Positions 60,787 to 64,000 of a stretch of 64,000 bases of DNA are shown in pieces; the first letter of the stretch is position 1; the number at the start of each line of letters is the position of its first letter. The stretch covers positions 3,144,001 through 3,208,000 of the forward strand of contig NZ_CP044125.1 in assembly GCF_016864575.1 (NCBI RefSeq). The letters are read 5' to 3'. Both the position numbers and the translations under genes were made by a program. The notes beneath the pieces are model-generated. The model saw only the letters and a program-made list of their open reading frames with translations. It was not told the DNA's origin and did not search any database. The stretch comes from Rhizobium sp. BG4. GTDB lineage: Bacteria; Pseudomonadota; Alphaproteobacteria; Rhizobiales; Rhizobiaceae.

Positions 60787-61053
60787 TTATTCCGGCATCG
60801 CCCAGAAACGGTAGCAGTCCGAAGACTGGTAGGGCGTGTTGGAATTGGCGCTTTCGCGGGCCTGGCCCTGCAGCTCTTCCGGCGATTTGCCGCCTGCAAG
60901 CTGCAGCTTCACCTGCTCGATATAGCAGGAGAGAGGCAGGTCTGAACCGCTCTTTGCGCGCATGTCTTCGGCAAGACGGTTCAGGAATTCCGGGGCTTCG
61001 ATTATGCGGGATGATTGCTCTGCATCCGCGGATGAACCGCTTTGTATCGTCAT
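60787..61053 (-). CDS. Small hypothetical protein
   Basis: 88 aa. MTIQSGSSADAEQSSRIIEAPEFLNRLAEDMRAK and CYIEQVKLQLAGGKSPEELQGQAR; no family I recognise. GGAGGATTGTCG precedes the ATG at 61053, so this start is preferred over one 10 codons upstream. It is separated from the DUF1059 gene by about 120 bp on the same strand. Confidence 0.7.
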   Translation of the reverse strand: MTIQSGSSADAEQSSRIIEAPEFLNRLAEDMRAKSGSDLPLSCYIEQVKLQLAGGKSPEELQGQARESANSNTPYQSSDCYRFWAMPE

Positions 61054-61165
61054 CGACAATCCTCCTCCGATTGTTATGCACATACAAATTGATTTAGAAC
61101 GCGTTCACACTTCTTGAAGGCCAGTCACCGGGTTTTTACCCGTACGTTATCGTACAGTGTTCCGG

Positions 61166-62080
61166 TTACGGCCATTTTACTGTCGGCGGCATGGACGACA
61201 GAATCGACTCGATGTTGCCACCCGTCTTCAGCCCGAAGATGGTACCGCGATCATAGAGGAGATTAAACTCCACATATCGACCGCGACGAATCAATTGTTC
61301 CTCACGATCCTGTTCCGTCCACTGTTTGTTGAAATTGGCGCGAACAATCTGTGGATAAACTGCGGCAAAGGCTCGGCCGACGTCCTGCGTAAAGGCGAAA
61401 TCGGCATCCCAGCCGCCGGCTTCGGGGCTGGAATGCAGCCAGTCATAGAAGATGCCGCCGGTGCCGCGGGGCTCGTTGCGGTGCTTCAGGAAGAAGTATT
61501 CGTCGCACCATTTCTTGTAGGCATCGTAATCGGCGATGCCCTGATGCTGGCGACAGGCGAGCTCGAGCGCCTCGTGGAAGAGCTGCGTATCCGCGTCCTC
61601 CTGCGTGCGGCGCCGGTCGAGAACCGGCGTCAGGTCGGCACCGCCGCCGAACCAGCGGGTGGAGGTGACGACCATGCGGGTGTTCATGTGCACGGCGGGA
61701 ACGTTCGGATTGACGGGATGGGCGATCAGCGAGATGCCGGAAGCCCAGAAGCGCGGGTCCTCATTGGCACCGGGGATCTGGGCGCGGAAATCGGGTGCGA
61801 ATTCGCCATAGACGGTGGAGGTGTGGACGCCGACCTTCTCGAAGACGCGGCCATGCATCATCGACATGCGCCCGCCGCCGCCCGCGCCATTGTCGCGCGA
61901 CCAGTCCTTGCCGACGAAGCGGCCCGGTTCGCGATCGGACATCGGTCCGGCGAGTTCATCTTCCAGCGTCTCGAAGGTGGAACAGATCGTATCGCGCAGC
62001 TGCCGGAACCAGGTCTGCGCCGCGAGCTTCTTGTCTTCGATGTCGGCGGGAAGGCCTGCCGGCAATACTGGTCTTTCCAT
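61166..62080 (-). CDS. hemF: Oxygen-dependent coproporphyrinogen III oxidase
   Basis: 304 aa. Decarboxylates coproporphyrinogen III to protoporphyrinogen IX in heme synthesis. The family signatures are present: [64 protein letters not shown] and [35 protein letters not shown]. The ATG at 62080 has a GGGGGT site; a start four codons upstream is also possible. Divergent from a small gene. Monocistronic. Confidence 0.96.
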   Translation of the reverse strand: MERPVLPAGLPADIEDKKLAAQTWFRQLRDTICSTFETLEDELAGPMSDREPGRFVGKDWSRDNGAGGGGRMSMMHGRVFEKVGVHTSTVYGEFAPDFRAQIPGANEDPRFWASGISLIAHPVNPNVPAVHMNTRMVVTSTRWFGGGADLTPVLDRRRTQEDADTQLFHEALELACRQHQGIADYDAYKKWCDEYFFLKHRNEPRGTGGIFYDWLHSSPEAGGWDADFAFTQDVGRAFAAVYPQIVRANFNKQWTEQDREEQLIRRGRYVEFNLLYDRGTIFGLKTGGNIESILSSMPPTVKWP

Positions 62081-62245
62081 ACTTACCCCCATAGGCCGCA
62101 GCCAAAGCCGCGACCCGTCATTCCTGATTGCGACGCCTCCTATCAGCTAGGAGCGCCAGTCGCCAGCGGGCGGAAGGCCGCAGCCAAGATTCGACTCGCA
62201 AATTAGCGGGTTCGATACTACCTTTTTCCGGCAGAGGTAGGTTTC

Positions 62246-62509
62246 ATGAATAAAATTCCGGGACCTCCGTCATTCGACGGCTTGAAGCGCAGGATAGAGC
62301 GGCACCGCGCCGAGGGAACGCCCCGGACGGGTGGCGACCGGTTCGTGCGCGAAACATACAGACTGGCGCTGCTGGATGCGCGGGCGAAGGCCCGCGAGTG
62401 GTTTGCCGAATATCCGAAGGCGGCTTACTGGACCGAGGTCGAAAGCTGGCGTCAGCTCGACAACGACCAGATCGAGTTTACCATGCGGCGGCTACCCTCG
62501 GCCGATTGA
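62246..62509 (+). CDS. Small basic hypothetical protein
   Basis: 87 aa, Arg-rich (FDGLKRRIERHRAEGTPRTGGDRFVRETYRLALLDARAKAREWF in outline). No membrane segment or known family. The ATG at 62246 is preceded by GAGGTAGG. Convergent with the Na/Pi gene (10-bp gap). Confidence 0.65.
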   Translation: MNKIPGPPSFDGLKRRIERHRAEGTPRTGGDRFVRETYRLALLDARAKAREWFAEYPKAAYWTEVESWRQLDNDQIEFTMRRLPSAD

Positions 62510-62518
62510 GCACCATAC

Positions 62519-64000
62519 CTATTCCGCAGCATCCTTGAGACGGCTTTCGATGAGCAGGCCGTGCTCGTCCATGATCGGGTGGGCGACCGAGACGATATGG
62601 GCGTTGATGCGCTTCAGGTCGCGCAGCATGTCGAGATGCAGCGAACTGGTCTGCAGGCTGTCGGCGCGGCCGTCGCGCAGGCGCTCCAGGTGGCGCTCGG
62701 AGGATTGCTTCTCCATGCGCCGGACCTCGACCTTCACTTCCATCATCTGCTTGGCGAGCTTGAAGTCGCGGGTGACGAAGATCGTCTGGGCGATGCGCAG
62801 GTTGTCGATCGTCAGGTGGAAGAGCTTCTTCAGCTCCTCATAGCCGTCCTCGGAGAATTTCAGGCCGAGCGAGGCCTTCTTGGTGACCTGCGGCAGCAGG
62901 CCTTTCTCGATGATGTCGCCGATATGTTCGAGGTTGATCGCGTAATCGATGATGACGATCGAGCGGCGGCCGTTTTCCTCGCTCAGGCCCTCGCGGCCGA
63001 GCTTGGAGAGATAGATTTTCACTTCCTGCTGCAGGCTGTCGACGCGCTTTTCCAGCGACGGGATTTCCTTGAGCTTGGCGAGATCGTCCTTCTCGAAGGC
63101 GTCGGAGGCGCGCATCAGCATGCGCTCGATGAGATCGCCGACGCCGAGCGTTTCGCGGGTGGCGCTGGCAAGCGCCACGACCGGCGTCGAGAGCTCGCCC
63201 TGATCAAGATATTTCGGCGCATTGTCGGGCTGCGCTTCTTCCGGGACCAGCCGCAGCATCAGCTTCGACAGCAGGCGCGAGAAGGGCCAGGCGAGTGCGG
63301 CGAGGATCAGGTTGAAGCCGAGGTGGGCGTCGACCGGGAGCTTGGCGGGCGAGAGCGGCAGCATTTCCAGGATATCGGCGCCGTAGCCTGCGAGCGGCAG
63401 CGCGACAGCGCAGCCGATGGCGCGCACGATCAGATTGCCGAGCGTAACGCGCTTTGCCGAAGGCGGGCCGGAGAGAGAGGCGACGACCGGCGGAATGGCG
63501 CCGCCGAGATTGGCGCCGAGCACCAGCACGATGATCAGGCCGGCCGAGAGGATGCCGGTCGAGGCGAGCGACAGGATCAGCACGACGGCCGCAAGGCTGG
63601 AGGAAGAAATGAAGGCGATGCCGGCGGAGAAGGCGAGCGCCACCGGCCAGGCATTGTCCAAGAGCCCGATGAAGGCGGCAAGCGCTGGCGACTGGCGCAT
63701 CGGCTCGGTGGCGCTGCTGAGAAGATGCAGCGACAGCAGCATCAGGCCGATGCCGATCAGCGCCGTGCCGCCGCCCTGGCGGGAGGTCGAGCCGCTGCGA
63801 TAGAGCACGATGCCGGCGAGGATGACGAGCGGCGACAGCCACTCGATGCCGGTCGCAACGATCCAGGCGGTGACGGCGGTGCCGACATTGGCGCCGAGGA
63901 GCACGATCTGCGCCATGCGCGGCTTGACGAGCTCACGCTCGACGAAGGAGGCGACCATCAGCGCAGTGGCCGTCGAGCTCTGCAGCGCGATGGTGGCGAC
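62519..64000 (-). CDS. Na/phosphate cotransporter family protein with PhoU domain (partial, cut by window end)
   Basis: Open to base 64000; 493 codons seen. My reading beyond 63958 gives ATIALQSSTATALM, containing the QSSTA signature of the NptA/PNaS family (first repeat). A second, SSSS-containing repeat occurs later (AFSAGIAFISSSSLAAVV). About eight transmembrane helices, then a C-terminal PhoU-like helical domain (from about residue 260: LGVGDLIERMLMRASDAFEKDD ... NLEHIGDIIEKGL). Imports or exports phosphate with Na+, or acts in phosphate sensing. The N-terminus lies outside the window. Confidence 0.9.
   Translation of the reverse strand, partial: VATIALQSSTATALMVASFVERELVKPRMAQIVLLGANVGTAVTAWIVATGIEWLSPLVILAGIVLYRSGSTSRQGGGTALIGIGLMLLSLHLLSSATEPMRQSPALAAFIGLLDNAWPVALAFSAGIAFISSSSLAAVVLILSLASTGILSAGLIIVLVLGANLGGAIPPVVASLSGPPSAKRVTLGNLIVRAIGCAVALPLAGYGADILEMLPLSPAKLPVDAHLGFNLILAALAWPFSRLLSKLMLRLVPEEAQPDNAPKYLDQGELSTPVVALASATRETLGVGDLIERMLMRASDAFEKDDLAKLKEIPSLEKRVDSLQQEVKIYLSKLGREGLSEENGRRSIVIIDYAINLEHIGDIIEKGLLPQVTKKASLGLKFSEDGYEELKKLFHLTIDNLRIAQTIFVTRDFKLAKQMMEVKVEVRRMEKQSSERHLERLRDGRADSLQTSSLHLDMLRDLKRINAHIVSVAHPIMDEHGLLIESRLKDAAE

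Noticed and set aside
1..64000. Mobile elements, prophage, CRISPR, tRNA or rRNA
   Set aside because: I looked for transposase and integrase motifs, direct-repeat arrays and tRNA-like cloverleaves in the gaps and saw none.

Overview
The window looks like a stretch of chromosome from a fast-growing rhizobium, most likely the Rhizobium leguminosarum/R. etli group. Supporting signs are the high GC content, a fused TrpE-TrpG anthranilate synthase behind a short Trp-codon leader, a choXWV choline uptake operon, a NolR-like ArsR regulator, and iron-responsive (IRO-type) boxes in front of a heme receptor gene. I see no insertion sequence, prophage, tRNA, rRNA or CRISPR array. Both window edges cut a gene: a PLP-dependent dehydratase on the left and a Na/phosphate cotransporter on the right.

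Layout. 1-5.3 kb: PLP dehydratase divergent from an Lrp-type regulator, a branched-chain amino acid binding protein, an HD-GYP protein and an omega-amino acid aminotransferase. 5.6-9.8 kb: NolR-like regulator, HugZ-like protein and choXWV. 10-19.9 kb: thymidine kinase, a coiled-coil protein, a LysR/AEC transporter divergent pair, an SDR enzyme, a GNAT, a class III nucleotide cyclase with a zinc-ribbon-like segment, a DUF2333 protein and a LuxR-PAS pair. 20-27 kb: secreted ClpP-like protein, UPF0114 membrane protein, formate-THF ligase, extensin-like protein and heme receptor. 27-31 kb: trpL-trpE(G), DUF2459 and DUF2161 proteins. 31-38 kb: molybdenum hydroxylase module with a diheme cytochrome, MarR-GNAT operon, CDF transporter with queF, and DUF2076. 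38-45 kb: ClpP paralogue, BenE-like transporter, leuA with a leader, and an ECF sigma with a frameshifted anti-sigma gene. 45-64 kb: TPR protein, phosphoesterase, Nudix, glutathionyl-hydroquinone reductase, MFS transporter, several GNATs, the MoxR-DUF58-DUF4159 membrane operon, a DUF1285-Nudix-CCA operon, hemF and a Na/Pi cotransporter.

How it works together. Most genes are ordinary core metabolism. The most informative parts are regulatory. The trpL attenuator ends its 14-residue leader with three Trp codons and has a clear terminator. In front of leuA there is a strong promoter whose predicted start coincides with the ATG of a 41-codon ORF containing four consecutive Leu codons, and RNA segments that could alternately pair with each other and with the leuA Shine-Dalgarno. 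Two IRO boxes precede the heme receptor. Dyad operator candidates lie in front of the Lrp, LysR, LuxR, MarR and NolR-like genes. No clearly new large protein system is evident. The best candidates for under-described biology are the leuA leader, the MoxR-DUF58-DUF4159 operon, the LuxR-PAS pair without a luxI, and the frameshifted anti-sigma gene.
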